Assembly: GCA_903835235.1 (NCBI GenBank)
Contig: CAILMF010000005.1
Location: 1 to 64,000, forward strand
From: an uncultured Rhodospirillales bacterium
Lineage (GTDB): Bacteria > Pseudomonadota > Alphaproteobacteria > Acetobacterales > Acetobacteraceae
Reading direction: 5' to 3'
Length of the DNA stretch: 64,000 nt
Shown here: piece after piece, positions 37,383 through 46,441 of the stretch
Position numbering within the stretch: the stretch's first letter is position 1
Layout: each line of letters begins with the position of its first letter
Translations under genes and position numbers: made by a program
Notes under the pieces: generated by a model
What the model was told of the DNA's origin: nothing
Databases searched by the model: none
What the model saw: the letters and a program-made list of their open reading frames with translations, nothing else

Positions 37383-38699
37383 TCACGCCGTCTCAAGCGC
37401 TTTCCGTATCGCCTGGTCGATGATGGCGATGCCGGTATCCATCTCATCCTTGCTGACATTCAGCGGCGGCGCCAGCCGGATGGCGCTCTGCGATTCCTGC
37501 CGGACCGCGTGCAGCACCAGGCCGGCCTCCAGGCATTCCTTCTGGATGCGCGAGGCAAGCCCACGGTCGGCCTTCCGCCCCTCGCGGTCCTGCACGATCT
37601 CCAGCCCCACCAGCAGGCCCTTGCCGCGGACATCGCCGATGCATTCGTAGCGCTGCTGCAACGCGCGCAGGCTGTCCATCATGTAGGTGCCCATGGTGCC
37701 CGCGCGTTCCGTGAGGTTTTCCTCCTTCATCACCCGCAACACCGCCAGGCCAACGGCGGCCGGCAACGGGTCGCTGACATGGCTGGTATAAAACAGAAAA
37801 CCCTTGGCGAAGCAGTCCGCCTCGATCTCGTCGCTGCTGATCACCGCCGCCATCGGCAACCCAGCACCCAGCGTCTTCGACAGCGTCATGATATCCGGCA
37901 CGATGCCGAGCTGTTCGAAGTGGAAGGTCGTGCCGGTCCGCCCCATGCCGGTCTGCGCTTCGTCGAGGATCAGCAGCATGCCGCGCTCCTCGCACTTCTG
38001 CTTCAGTTTCACGAAGTAGCCTTCCGGCGGCACGATGATGCCCGCGGAACTCAGGATCGGCTCGGCAATCACTGCCGCCGGCGCGCCGACGCTCTGCGCG
38101 TCGTACATTCCGAAGCCGACGTCGAGGCAGGTCATGTCGCACTTGTCGCGGCAATGCTGGATCGGGCAGCGATAGCTGTTCGGCCCCGGTATCGCCATGG
38201 TGCCCGGCGCCGCCGGCCCATACCCCGCCCGCGCGCCGTTATAGGTGGAGGAATTCGCCCCCATCGTCACGCCATGCCAGGACCCACTCAGCCCGATCAC
38301 CTCGAACCCGCCCTGGCGCAGCTTGGCCATGCGCAGCGCGGCCTCGTTGCTCTCGCTGCCCGTGGAGACGAACATCATCTTCTGCAACTGCGCCGGCAGC
38401 AGCGCGCCCAGCTCCTCCGCCAGGTTCACAACGCTGGGGGAGAGCAGCCCGCTGAACAGGTGCAGCACGTCGCGGCAGCTCTGCTCGATCGCCTCGGTGA
38501 CGACAGGGTGGTTATGCCCCAGCGTCGCGCACATCTGGCCGGAGCAGAAATCGAGGATTGCCCGCCCATTGTGGTCGTAGATATACGTCCCCTTGGCGCG
38601 GCCCACGAAGTAGCTGGCAAACCCCGCCGGCGTGTAGCGGAACATGTGCTTGCCCACGGCATCGCGCAGCCGCCCGTAGTCGCCACTGTCCTCGGTCAT
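37383..38699 (-). CDS. Class III aminotransferase, 2,2-dialkylglycine decarboxylase-like
   Basis: A 438-residue PLP enzyme. Lys275 (TLSKTLGAGLP) binds PLP. DFCSGQMCATLGHNHP with Gln55 and SGSWHG with Trp141 match 2,2-dialkylglycine decarboxylase (DgdA), which decarboxylates 2-aminoisobutyrate to a ketone and transaminates pyruvate. An unusual cluster of four cysteines (C178, C183, C187, C191; RCPIQHCRDKCDMTCLD) occurs where typical aminotransferases have no such motif. It overlaps the HyuB gene by 4 nt and follows HyuA, giving a HyuA-HyuB-decarboxylase operon. Other omega-aminotransferase activities are possible. Confidence 0.8.
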   Translation of the reverse strand: MTEDSGDYGRLRDAVGKHMFRYTPAGFASYFVGRAKGTYIYDHNGRAILDFCSGQMCATLGHNHPVVTEAIEQSCRDVLHLFSGLLSPSVVNLAEELGALLPAQLQKMMFVSTGSESNEAALRMAKLRQGGFEVIGLSGSWHGVTMGANSSTYNGARAGYGPAAPGTMAIPGPNSYRCPIQHCRDKCDMTCLDVGFGMYDAQSVGAPAAVIAEPILSSAGIIVPPEGYFVKLKQKCEERGMLLILDEAQTGMGRTGTTFHFEQLGIVPDIMTLSKTLGAGLPMAAVISSDEIEADCFAKGFLFYTSHVSDPLPAAVGLAVLRVMKEENLTERAGTMGTYMMDSLRALQQRYECIGDVRGKGLLVGLEIVQDREGRKADRGLASRIQKECLEAGLVLHAVRQESQSAIRLAPPLNVSKDEMDTGIAIIDQAIRKALETA

Positions 38700-40351
38700 G
38701 TTCCGCTCCCCTTGACCACGCCGAAATCGCGTGCCGCGCCTTCCGGCGTCAGCCGCCCGGCTTCGATATCCGCCAGCACCGCCGCGCGCGCCCGGCGCGA
38801 GGGATCGCCATAGCCACCGCCGCCGGCCTCGCGCGTTTCCAGCACCTCGCCGGGCTGCATCAGGTAGCGCCCCTTCGGATGCACGTGCTCGCCATTCAGC
38901 AGCGTCTCCCGCAGCGCGCCCGGCTTGCCGCCATTATAGCCCTGCGCCGCGTGTTCGCTGCGGCTGGAGAAACAGGCGGCGTCCAGCACATGCCCGGTGT
39001 CGTTGCGCAGCGCTATCGCTTGGCCATTGCCGCCGCGCCATTCGCCGGCGCCGCCGCTGTCGGGGATCAGCCGCTTGTGCAGCACGGTGATGTTGGTCTC
39101 ATCCTCCCAGATCTCGATCGGGCTGCCGATCATGTTGGAAGGCCCGGGCGTCGCATCCCGCCCATCCTGCCCGTGCAGCGCGCCGAAGCCACCGGCGGCG
39201 AAGAACAGGGAGGAGACCGGCCGTTCCGCCAGGTTGGTGCCGCGCATGCTGGTCTGGCTGAGCATGCCGCAATCCGCCTGCACCTGGCTCGGCAAGGCTG
39301 GTGCCAGCGCGCCGAAGATCAACGGCGCGACGAAATGCCCGATGACGTGCCGCCCCGCCGTCGCCCGCGGTGGCAGCGCGTTCAGCACGCAATCCGGCGG
39401 CGCGGTCAGCGTAATCGGGTTGGCCGCGCCCTCGTTGTTCGGCAGGTCCGGTATCGTCACCACCTTCAGCGCGTAGTTGCAGAAGGCGCGGGTGTAGCAG
39501 AGCGGCACGTTGATGGCCCGCTGCACCGAACCCGTGGTCCCCTCCAGGTCGATCAGGACGTCGCTGCCGCGGATCGTCACCGCGCATTCCAACCGCAACG
39601 GCTCGTCGATCCCTTCCACCGGAATGGCGTTCCGATACACGCCATCCGGTATCAGCGCGATCTTCGCCCGCATCGCGCTCTCGGTCCGCTCGATGATCGC
39701 ACGCGAGAGCGGCCCCAGGTCGTCCAGCTTGTATTCATCCATGAAGTCGGTCAGCAGCCGGCCGCCGACCTCGTTGCAGGCGATGTTGGCGAGGATGTCG
39801 CCCTGCACCATCTCGGGGAAGCGCACATTGCCGAGGATGATCTCCATCAGCTCCGCATTCACCACGCCGCGCTTCAGCAGCTTCTGGATCGGCAGCCGCA
39901 GCCCCTCGGCATAGATATCCGTGCCGACGGTGGAGAACCCCAAGCCACCGATATCCGGCAGATGCGTCACGCTCAACGTGTACGCCACCAGCCGGCCACC
40001 GCGGAACACCGGGCGCATGACATTCACGTCCCAGGTATGGCCGGTGCCCATCCAGGGGTCGTTGGTGATCAGCACATCGCCCGGCTCCAGGCTTTCCGGC
40101 GGAAACTTCGCCAGCATGTGCCGCAGCGTCGGCGGCCCGGTGCCGGTGAAACTCGGCACCGAGAAGTTGCCCTGCGCCAGCGAAGCGCCATCGCCATTGA
40201 ACAGCATGCAGGAAAGGTCGCCACTCTCCCGCACGATGGTGGAGAACGACGTGGTGATCAGCGCCGAGACAACCTCATCGGCAATGCTGACCACGCGGTC
40301 CCACATGATGCCCAATTCGACGGGATCATATTCGACGGGGTCATAGCTCAT
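38696..40351 (-). CDS. Hydantoinase B/oxoprolinase family protein (HyuB-like)
   Basis: A 551-residue subunit of the HyuA/HyuB (N-methylhydantoinase, oxoprolinase, acetone carboxylase) superfamily. VRESGDLSCMLFNGDGASLAQ, LITNDPWMGTGHTWDV and THLPDIGG are the standard metal-binding and catalytic segments of the B chain. The start overlaps the HyuA stop by 4 nt. The heteromer couples ATP hydrolysis to opening a lactam, or to carboxylation in acetone carboxylase. The small gamma subunit of acetone carboxylase is not encoded next door. Specific substrate unknown. Confidence 0.9.
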   Translation of the reverse strand: MSYDPVEYDPVELGIMWDRVVSIADEVVSALITTSFSTIVRESGDLSCMLFNGDGASLAQGNFSVPSFTGTGPPTLRHMLAKFPPESLEPGDVLITNDPWMGTGHTWDVNVMRPVFRGGRLVAYTLSVTHLPDIGGLGFSTVGTDIYAEGLRLPIQKLLKRGVVNAELMEIILGNVRFPEMVQGDILANIACNEVGGRLLTDFMDEYKLDDLGPLSRAIIERTESAMRAKIALIPDGVYRNAIPVEGIDEPLRLECAVTIRGSDVLIDLEGTTGSVQRAINVPLCYTRAFCNYALKVVTIPDLPNNEGAANPITLTAPPDCVLNALPPRATAGRHVIGHFVAPLIFGALAPALPSQVQADCGMLSQTSMRGTNLAERPVSSLFFAAGGFGALHGQDGRDATPGPSNMIGSPIEIWEDETNITVLHKRLIPDSGGAGEWRGGNGQAIALRNDTGHVLDAACFSSRSEHAAQGYNGGKPGALRETLLNGEHVHPKGRYLMQPGEVLETREAGGGGYGDPSRRARAAVLADIEAGRLTPEGAARDFGVVKGSGT

Positions 40352-42411
40352 GCGCCCACACTCACCACCAGGTTGCCGCTGGCATCCATCACCGCGCTGT
40401 CGCCCGCGCCCAGCACCGCCGTGCTCTCATTCTCCTCCACCAGCGCCGGGCCGTGCAGCGTATCGCCCGGCATCAGCGCGTAGCGGTTGTACACCGGCAC
40501 GGCGCGGAAGCTGTTGCTGGCGGCCTGGTACACCTGGCGCTCGCCCTTCAGCGCCTCGCCGCCATCAGCGGTGATGATGCGCAGCGTCTCCATCGCGGCC
40601 GGCGGCGGCCCGCTGGCGCTGGCCTTCCAGTTCACAATCTCCAGCCCCTGGCCGGGGAAGCTGATGTTGAAGATGCGGCGATACGCCACCTCGAACAGCG
40701 CCGGCAGCTCGGCAATCCCAGCGCCCGCGGGCAGCGCGACGTCAATCTCATAGCCCTGGCCGCGATAGCGCATGTCCAGCGCCCGCTGCATCACCGGCGC
40801 AGCCACGCCTGCCTCCCGCAGCGGCGCCCGCACCTCGGCCTCCAGCCGGGCGAAGCGCGCTTCCAGCCCGGCATCATCCAGGTCTTCCAGCAGCACGCGG
40901 TCGCTCTTCACCAACTCATGGCTCAGCGGGCTCACCAGCAGCCCGATCGCGCTCATCACGCCGGCGCCGGCGGGGAAGACCAGCTTCGGCACCCGCAGCT
41001 TGCGCGCAATCCGCGTGGCGCAGAGCGGCCCGCTGCCGCCAAACGCCACCATGGCGCAGCCGCGATAATCAAACCCACGCTCCGCCGCATGCACGCGAAA
41101 GGCGCGCGCGACATCCTCGTTGGCGGTCTCATAGACGCCCCAGGCGGCCCGCGCCGCATCCAGCCCCAGCCCGCCGAAGCGCGCCTCCAACGCCACCCGC
41201 GCCGCGCCGGCATCCAGCGCCATCTTGCCACCCAGGAAGAAGTCGGGGTTCAGATGCCCCAGCACCAGGTTGGCATCCGTCAGCGTCGGCACCTGGCCGC
41301 CCAGCCCATAGCAGGCCGGCCCCGGCGAGGCGCCCGCACTATGCGGCCCCACCGCGATCAGCCCGCGATTATCCAGGCTGGCGATGCTGCCACCGCCGGA
41401 GCCGATCTCGATCATGTCCAGCACGGGGATCTTCAACGGCAGGCCGCTGCCCTTCTTGAAGGCATGCACCCGCGCCACTTCCAGCTCAAACCGGCGCAGC
41501 GGCGCCTGGCCGCGCACCAGCGCGCCCTTGGCCGTGGTGCCGCCCATGTCGAAGCTGAGCAAGTCCTCCACGCCCTCCAGCCGGCGCGACAACCAGGCCG
41601 ACATCAAGGCGCCGGCCGCCGGCCCACTCTCGATCAACCGCACCGGAAAGCGCCGCGCCATGTCGGGCGTCGCGGTGCCGCCACTCGCCGTCATCACCAG
41701 CAGCCGGCCGCGAAATCCGCCCTGCGCCAGCCCATCCTCCAGTGCCGCCAAATAGCGGTCCGCCAAGGGCTGCGTGTAGGCATTCACAATCGTCGTGGTC
41801 CAGCGCTCATACTCGCGCATGAAGGGCGAGACTTCATGCGAGAGCGACACCGCCAACTGCGGAAACCGCGCCCGCACCAAGGCGCCGATCCGCTGCTCAT
41901 GCGCCGGGAAGGCGTAGCTGTGCAGCAGCCCCACCGCCAACGCGTCGCAGCCTTCCGCCACCAGCTCCGCCGCGCTGGCCAGCACCGCATCCTCGTCCAG
42001 CGCGCGCTCCACGCGGCCGCCGGGCAGCACGCGCTCCGCCACGTCGCGCCGCAGCGCCCGCGGCACCAGCGGCGCCGGGAATTGCAGCCGCAGGTCGAAC
42101 AGGTCGTAGCGCTGCTCGCGGCCAATCTCGATCACATCGGCGAAGCCCTGCGTCACCAGGAAGCCGGTCTTCGCGCCCTTGCGCTCGATGGTCGCATTGG
42201 TGATCAGCGTGGTGCCGTGCACCAGCACGTCCAGCGCCTCCAGCCCAACCCCGTGCTCGGCCAGCAGCGCCACCGCGCCTTCCAGTACCGCACGCCCGGG
42301 CGCTTCCGGCGTGGTCAGCCTCTTGTGCAGGAACACCTCGCCCCGCGCCGCATCATGCAGCGCGAAGTCGGTGAAGGTTCCGCCGATATCGACGCCGAGC
42401 GAAAGTCCCAT
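40348..42411 (-). CDS. Hydantoinase A/oxoprolinase family protein (HyuA-like)
   Basis: A 687-residue ATPase subunit. SLGVDIGGTFTDFALHD is the N-terminal phosphate loop of the ASKHA fold, HGTTLITNATIERKGAKTG and SFDMGGTTAKGALV complete the nucleotide site, and EIGSGGGSIASLD is conserved. The chosen start is the Met just before this fold; no good Shine-Dalgarno precedes it. It is the first gene of an operon with HyuB and the dialkylglycine decarboxylase-like enzyme. A tetR gene lies 64 bp upstream on the same strand, but that regulator faces another operon's operator. Confidence 0.9.
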   Translation of the reverse strand: MGLSLGVDIGGTFTDFALHDAARGEVFLHKRLTTPEAPGRAVLEGAVALLAEHGVGLEALDVLVHGTTLITNATIERKGAKTGFLVTQGFADVIEIGREQRYDLFDLRLQFPAPLVPRALRRDVAERVLPGGRVERALDEDAVLASAAELVAEGCDALAVGLLHSYAFPAHEQRIGALVRARFPQLAVSLSHEVSPFMREYERWTTTIVNAYTQPLADRYLAALEDGLAQGGFRGRLLVMTASGGTATPDMARRFPVRLIESGPAAGALMSAWLSRRLEGVEDLLSFDMGGTTAKGALVRGQAPLRRFELEVARVHAFKKGSGLPLKIPVLDMIEIGSGGGSIASLDNRGLIAVGPHSAGASPGPACYGLGGQVPTLTDANLVLGHLNPDFFLGGKMALDAGAARVALEARFGGLGLDAARAAWGVYETANEDVARAFRVHAAERGFDYRGCAMVAFGGSGPLCATRIARKLRVPKLVFPAGAGVMSAIGLLVSPLSHELVKSDRVLLEDLDDAGLEARFARLEAEVRAPLREAGVAAPVMQRALDMRYRGQGYEIDVALPAGAGIAELPALFEVAYRRIFNISFPGQGLEIVNWKASASGPPPAAMETLRIITADGGEALKGERQVYQAASNSFRAVPVYNRYALMPGDTLHGPALVEENESTAVLGAGDSAVMDASGNLVVSVGA

Positions 42412-42475
42412 GCGCCGAGTTTGGAACGGCTTCCGCGCCGCTGGCAAGCGGCCAACCTTGGCGACTTCAGCCTGC

Positions 42476-43117
42476 CTAAGCCGCGCGCAGCCCCGCCACC
42501 AGGAAGGGCACAATCTCCGCCACCGCGCGCTCGAAGTCGCCGCTGTCGCAGGCGCCGCCGCTCATCGCTTCCAGCCGCCCGGTGCGCAGCAGCGTGTACC
42601 GATAGGCGCCCATCATGAAGTAGAGCCGCCAGCACAGCGTCTCCCGCGTCAGCCCCGGCAGCGCGCGCTGAAACGCCTCCACATAGGCCAGCGTGGTCTC
42701 GTCATAGACCGTGCTCAGCACTTCCTCGCCCAGCTTCTCGGGTTCCGTATGCAGCCGCGCATGCATCCGCATCGTCGCGCGGCCCTCATCGGTCTGGCCG
42801 TTCAGCATGAAGGGCGCGACGAAGGCATGCACCAGCACCTCCAGCGGAATATCGCCGGCGGGGTACAGCGCCCGGGCCTCCGCCAATGCGCGGGTCCGCG
42901 CCTCCGTCACCTTCTGCGCGCCGCGGTGATAGGCCGCCTTGAACAGGTCGCGCTTGGCGCCGAAGTGGTAATGGATCAGCGCCAGGTTCACCCCGGCCGC
43001 CTGGGCAATTGCGCGGGTGCCGGCACCGGCATAGCCAAGCTCGGCGAACAGGTCCTGCGCCACCGCCAGAATGCGCTCCCGGACGCTGCCCGTTGCCCCT
43101 TGCTCCGCTGCGCTCAC
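42476..43117 (-). CDS. TetR-family transcriptional regulator
   Basis: A 213-residue repressor. The N-terminal HTH reads ERILAVAQDLFAELGYAGAG, TRAIAQAAGVNLALIHYHFG, a textbook TetR DNA-binding domain. The C-terminal part resembles the TetR_C/CerR (DUF1956) ligand domain seen in regulators of monooxygenase or efflux genes. A GTG start has GGGAG 9 nt upstream. It is divergent from the flavin monooxygenase operon across 87 bp containing a clear palindromic operator, so it likely represses both. Confidence 0.9.
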   Translation of the reverse strand: MSAAEQGATGSVRERILAVAQDLFAELGYAGAGTRAIAQAAGVNLALIHYHFGAKRDLFKAAYHRGAQKVTEARTRALAEARALYPAGDIPLEVLVHAFVAPFMLNGQTDEGRATMRMHARLHTEPEKLGEEVLSTVYDETTLAYVEAFQRALPGLTRETLCWRLYFMMGAYRYTLLRTGRLEAMSGGACDSGDFERAVAEIVPFLVAGLRAA

Positions 43118-43159
43118 GCAACCGCTCCCATTGACAGGCCGGCGGCCCTGGCCACAGGA

Positions 43160-43175
43160 TTGGTCAGGCGACCAA
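43160..43175. promoter_or_regulatory. Candidate TetR operator
   Basis: TTGGTC-AGGC-GACCAA is a perfect palindrome (with a flanking A each side) between the divergent tetR and monooxygenase starts. A TTGACA at 43131 could be the -35 element, placing the operator over the -10/+1 region of the plus-strand promoter. This geometry fits repression. Confidence 0.6.
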
Positions 43176-43204
43176 ATAGGGCAAGCAGAAAGGGAGGCTC
43201 AGGC

Positions 43205-44413
43205 ATGAGCGCAGCGCTGGACCTGAACCGGGCCTCGGCCCGCCCCGCCCTGAGCGGCGACCCCGTGGCCCTGGCGCGGGAGATTGCGCCGCTGCTGCGG
43301 GCCGAGGCACCGAAGAACGAAGCGCTGGGCCAGCTGACGCCGGCGGTGCTGGAAGCTCTGCATGAGCGCAGCCTGTACCGCGTTCTGCTGCCGAAGCAAC
43401 TGGGCGGCTATGGCGCCGACCTCACCACCTTCCTCCGCGTCATGGAAACCCTCGCCGCCGCCGACGCCTCCAGCGCCTGGTGCATCGGCCAGGCCAGCGG
43501 CTGTTCCATGGCCGCCGGCTACGTGCCGCCGGAAACCCAGGCGACCATCTGGGGCGACGACCCCCGCGGCGTGTTGGCCTGGGGCTTCCTGCTGGAAGCC
43601 CGCGCCAAGGTGGTGCCCGGCGGCTACCGCGTGACCGGCAAATGGGGCTTTGGCAGTGGCGGCCACCACGCCAGCTACATGGGCGCCCACTGCAACATCG
43701 AATTGCCGGACGGTTCCCTGCTGAAGGACGCCACCGGCAAGCTGGTGGAACGCACCATGCTGATCCCGCAGGCGCAGCTGAACTGGACCAGCAACTGGAA
43801 TGTCGTCGGCCTGCGTGCGACGGGCAGCGACCACTACACCGTGACGGACCTCTTCGTGCCGGATGCCTTCAGCGTGCAGCGCGACACCGATGAGAACCGC
43901 ACCATCGACCTGCCCTTCTATCGCTTCTCCACCACCTCGGCCTATTCCACCGGCTTCGCCGCGGTCTCCATGGGCATTGCGCGGGCCATGCTGGACGACC
44001 TGAAGGCGCTGGCCCAGGACAAGAAGCCTTCCAACACCGCCCGCACCCTGCGGGACAGCCCTGTCATGCACCACCTGGTGGCCGAGAACGAGGCCAAGCT
44101 GCGCAGCGCCCGCGCCTTCGTGCTGGAGACGATCCGCGACAGCGAAGCCTGCATCGCCGCCACCGGCAGCCTGGACCTGGACAACAAGGTGATGATGCGC
44201 CTGGCCACCACCAGCGCCATCAAGCGCGCCAAGGAAGTCGCCGAGTTCGCCTATCACGAGGCCGGCGCCACCGCGATCTTCGCCAGCAATCCGTTCGAGC
44301 GCCGGATGCGCGACATCCACGCCTCGGCCCAGCAGATCCAGGGCCGCACCGGCCATATCGAGACCTGCGGCCAGCATTTCCTCGGCCACAGCGTCGCCGG
44401 CCGCTTCATCTGA
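43205..44413 (+). CDS. Acyl-CoA dehydrogenase-fold flavin-dependent monooxygenase
   Basis: A 402-residue protein with the acyl-CoA dehydrogenase fold, closest in style to group D two-component monooxygenases (HsaA, DszC, HpaB-like). LPKQLGGYGADLTTFLRVME and WGFGSGGHHASYMGAHC are typical, and RDIHASAQQIQGR closes the helical C-terminus. The catalytic Glu of true dehydrogenases is absent, which supports oxygenation. A separate flavin reductase would be needed and is not linked. GGGAGG precedes the start. It is the first gene of a TetR-controlled operon with VOC, Bug and TPP genes. Substrate unknown. Confidence 0.82.
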   Translation: MSAALDLNRASARPALSGDPVALAREIAPLLRAEAPKNEALGQLTPAVLEALHERSLYRVLLPKQLGGYGADLTTFLRVMETLAAADASSAWCIGQASGCSMAAGYVPPETQATIWGDDPRGVLAWGFLLEARAKVVPGGYRVTGKWGFGSGGHHASYMGAHCNIELPDGSLLKDATGKLVERTMLIPQAQLNWTSNWNVVGLRATGSDHYTVTDLFVPDAFSVQRDTDENRTIDLPFYRFSTTSAYSTGFAAVSMGIARAMLDDLKALAQDKKPSNTARTLRDSPVMHHLVAENEAKLRSARAFVLETIRDSEACIAATGSLDLDNKVMMRLATTSAIKRAKEVAEFAYHEAGATAIFASNPFERRMRDIHASAQQIQGRTGHIETCGQHFLGHSVAGRFI

Positions 44414-44437
44414 CAACAACAACGGGGAAACACCGCC

Positions 44438-44848
44438 ATGCCGCTGCACATGCTGCAACACTACACCATCTGCCCGGTGGACCTTGAGGCGACCAAGGAT
44501 TTCTACGTGAATGCCCTGGGGCTTGAGGTCGGCTACCGCCCGCCGCTGAGCTTCCCCGGCTATTGGCTGTGGTCGGCCGGCGCGCCCACCGTGCACCTGA
44601 TCGGCCCGCGCGCGGCCGACGAAGGCAAGCCGGCCCGCAAGACCGGCCCCACCGGCCAGCTCGACCACATCGCCTTCGGCTGCTCCGACTTGCCGGGTGT
44701 GCGCGCCCGCCTGCAAGCGGCCGGCGTGGAGTTCCGCGAGCAGCTGCTGCCGCGCGACGGCAACACGCAGATCTTCTGCTACGACCCCGACGGCGTCGGC
44801 GTGGAACTGAACTTCCCGCCGCACGAAAGCCCGCAGAAGGCGGCCTGA
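44438..44848 (+). CDS. VOC (glyoxalase/extradiol dioxygenase-fold) family protein
   Basis: A 136-residue metal-binding protein of the vicinal oxygen chelate fold. The ligands expected for glyoxalase I are visible: His in MLQHYTICPV, His in LDHIAFGCSDL, and Glu in GVGVELNFPP. A pair of beta-alpha-beta-beta-beta units gives the expected size. It follows the monooxygenase gene by 24 bp. In this operon it may act as a lyase, isomerase or ring-cleavage dioxygenase on the oxygenated product. Confidence 0.85.
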   Translation: MPLHMLQHYTICPVDLEATKDFYVNALGLEVGYRPPLSFPGYWLWSAGAPTVHLIGPRAADEGKPARKTGPTGQLDHIAFGCSDLPGVRARLQAAGVEFREQLLPRDGNTQIFCYDPDGVGVELNFPPHESPQKAA

Positions 44849-44919
44849 TCCCTCTCGCCAGCCCGCCGATGCCGCGCCTATAACGCGGCATCGGCCGGGC
44901 GTAACGGCGGGAGGAAATC

Positions 44920-45909
44920 ATGGGTTCTGAAGCATCGCGCGGCCTCGGCCGCCGCCCCCTGCTGGGCGCCGCCGCCGGCCTGCTGGCCACGCCCGCGCTG
45001 GGCCAGGGCACCTGGCCGGAACGCAACGTCACCTTCGTCGTCTGCTTCCCACCCGGCGGCTCCACCGATACCTCCGCCCGGCTGGTGGCACAGGGCGTCG
45101 CCGAGATCATCGGCCGCAACGTGGTGGTGGAAAACCGCGGCGGGGCCGGCGGCAATATCGGCATCGGCGTGGTCGCCCGCGCCCCGGCCGATGGCTACAC
45201 CATGCTGGTGGCGTCCTCGGTCTTCGTGGTGAACTCCAGCCTGTACCGCAACGCGCCGTATGATCCCTTCCGCGACTTCGCGCCGGTCGCGCTGCTCGGC
45301 GCCTCGCCCAACATCTGCGCGGTGCGCGCCGACCTCGGCATCAACACCTGGGCGCAGCTGGTGGCGCGGGTGAAGGCCGAACCCGACAAGTGGAACTGCG
45401 CGCTGCCGGGCATCGGCACCACGCCGCACCTGGCGGCCGAGGTATTGAAGCTGCGCGCCGACATGCCCCTGCAACTGGTGCCCTTCGCCGGTGCCGGCCC
45501 GGCGGTGCAGTCCATCCTCTCGGGCAGCACCCAGGTCATCATCGCCAGCCAGGGCGGCCAGGTGGAAATCGCCACCCGCAACGGCTCCCTGAAGCTGATT
45601 TTGCAGACCGGCGCGACGCGCCACCCGGACATGGCCGATGTGCCGACGGCGCGCGAATCCGGCGTGGCGGATGCCGAGAGCGAGACCTTCAACGCGCTCT
45701 ACGCCCCCGCCGGCACGCCGCGGGCGGTGGTGGAGAAGGTGGCCGCCGCGGTGCAGCAGCTGGTCCGCCGGCCGGAGATGCAGCAGCGCTTCCGCGTCGC
45801 CGGGCTGACCGCGCTGGATGGCGGGCCGGAGGCGCTGGCCGAGCGCGTGCGGCTGGAGGTGCCAAAATGGAAACAGGTGATAGAACAGGCCAAGATTTCG
45901 GTGGAATGA
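44920..45909 (+). CDS. Bug-family (tripartite tricarboxylate) substrate-binding protein
   Basis: A 329-residue receptor. The signal MGSEASRGLGRRPLLGAAAG (twin Arg 11-12) ends at ATPALGQ. VTFVVCFPPGGSTDTSARLV and ENRGGAGGNIGIG are the Bug loops. GGGAGG lies 4-10 nt upstream. It is embedded in the monooxygenase operon, just before a two-subunit TPP enzyme whose first start is 4 bp downstream. Its ligand is presumably the operon's substrate. Confidence 0.88.
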   Translation: MGSEASRGLGRRPLLGAAAGLLATPALGQGTWPERNVTFVVCFPPGGSTDTSARLVAQGVAEIIGRNVVVENRGGAGGNIGIGVVARAPADGYTMLVASSVFVVNSSLYRNAPYDPFRDFAPVALLGASPNICAVRADLGINTWAQLVARVKAEPDKWNCALPGIGTTPHLAAEVLKLRADMPLQLVPFAGAGPAVQSILSGSTQVIIASQGGQVEIATRNGSLKLILQTGATRHPDMADVPTARESGVADAESETFNALYAPAGTPRAVVEKVAAAVQQLVRRPEMQQRFRVAGLTALDGGPEALAERVRLEVPKWKQVIEQAKISVE

Positions 45910-45913
45910 ACCA

Positions 45914-46441
45914 GTGACCCAGAGCTTGCCTCCCTGGCACGAGATTGTGCTGAACGTTTTCAAGGTCAACGAGGTGAAGCTGATCACCTACGTGCCCGAC
46001 AACGTCCTGAAGCCGCTGATCCAGGCGCTGCACGCCGACCCCTACTTCACCTGCTTCCCCACCGCGCGAGAGGAAGAGGCCGTCGGCATCCTCTCCGGCG
46101 CCTGGATGGCGGGGCTGCGCGGCATGCTGCTGATGCAGACCAGCGGCTTCGCCACACTACCAAATGTGCTGGCCAGCCTGCCCTGCGCCTTCCAGATCCC
46201 CGTGATGATGATGATCAGCGAACGCGGCACGCTCGGCGAGTTCAACGTCGGCCAGGCCGCGGTCTGCCGCACGATGCGCCCGATTCTGGATTCTCTGGCG
46301 ATGGAGCACCACACCGTCTCCCGCCTGGATGAATGCGAGATGATCGTCGACCGCACCATCCGCCAGGCCATCATGACCCAGGCGCCGGCGGCGCTGATCC
46401 TTTCTCCGCTGCTGACCGGCGGCAAGGTGGTCGCACGATGA
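45914..46441 (+). CDS. TPP-dependent decarboxylase, alpha-type subunit (sulfopyruvate decarboxylase-like)
   Basis: A 175-residue subunit equal to the N-terminal pyrimidine-binding domain of TPP decarboxylases. Catalytic Glu is in TAREEEAVGILSGAW, and MLLMQTSGFATLPNVLAS is characteristic of ComD/phosphonopyruvate decarboxylase-type enzymes. A GTG start follows the Bug gene stop by 4 nt and the beta gene overlaps its stop. The enzyme would decarboxylate a 2-oxo acid such as sulfopyruvate or phosphonopyruvate; neither sulfonate nor phosphonate genes are adjacent, so another 2-oxo acid is likely. Confidence 0.8.
   Translation: MTQSLPPWHEIVLNVFKVNEVKLITYVPDNVLKPLIQALHADPYFTCFPTAREEEAVGILSGAWMAGLRGMLLMQTSGFATLPNVLASLPCAFQIPVMMMISERGTLGEFNVGQAAVCRTMRPILDSLAMEHHTVSRLDECEMIVDRTIRQAIMTQAPAALILSPLLTGGKVVAR

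Noticed and set aside
38696-42411. Acetone carboxylase
   Set aside because: HyuA/HyuB similarity fits the superfamily, but the small gamma subunit gene and ketone-use genes are missing, so the specific name is not supported.
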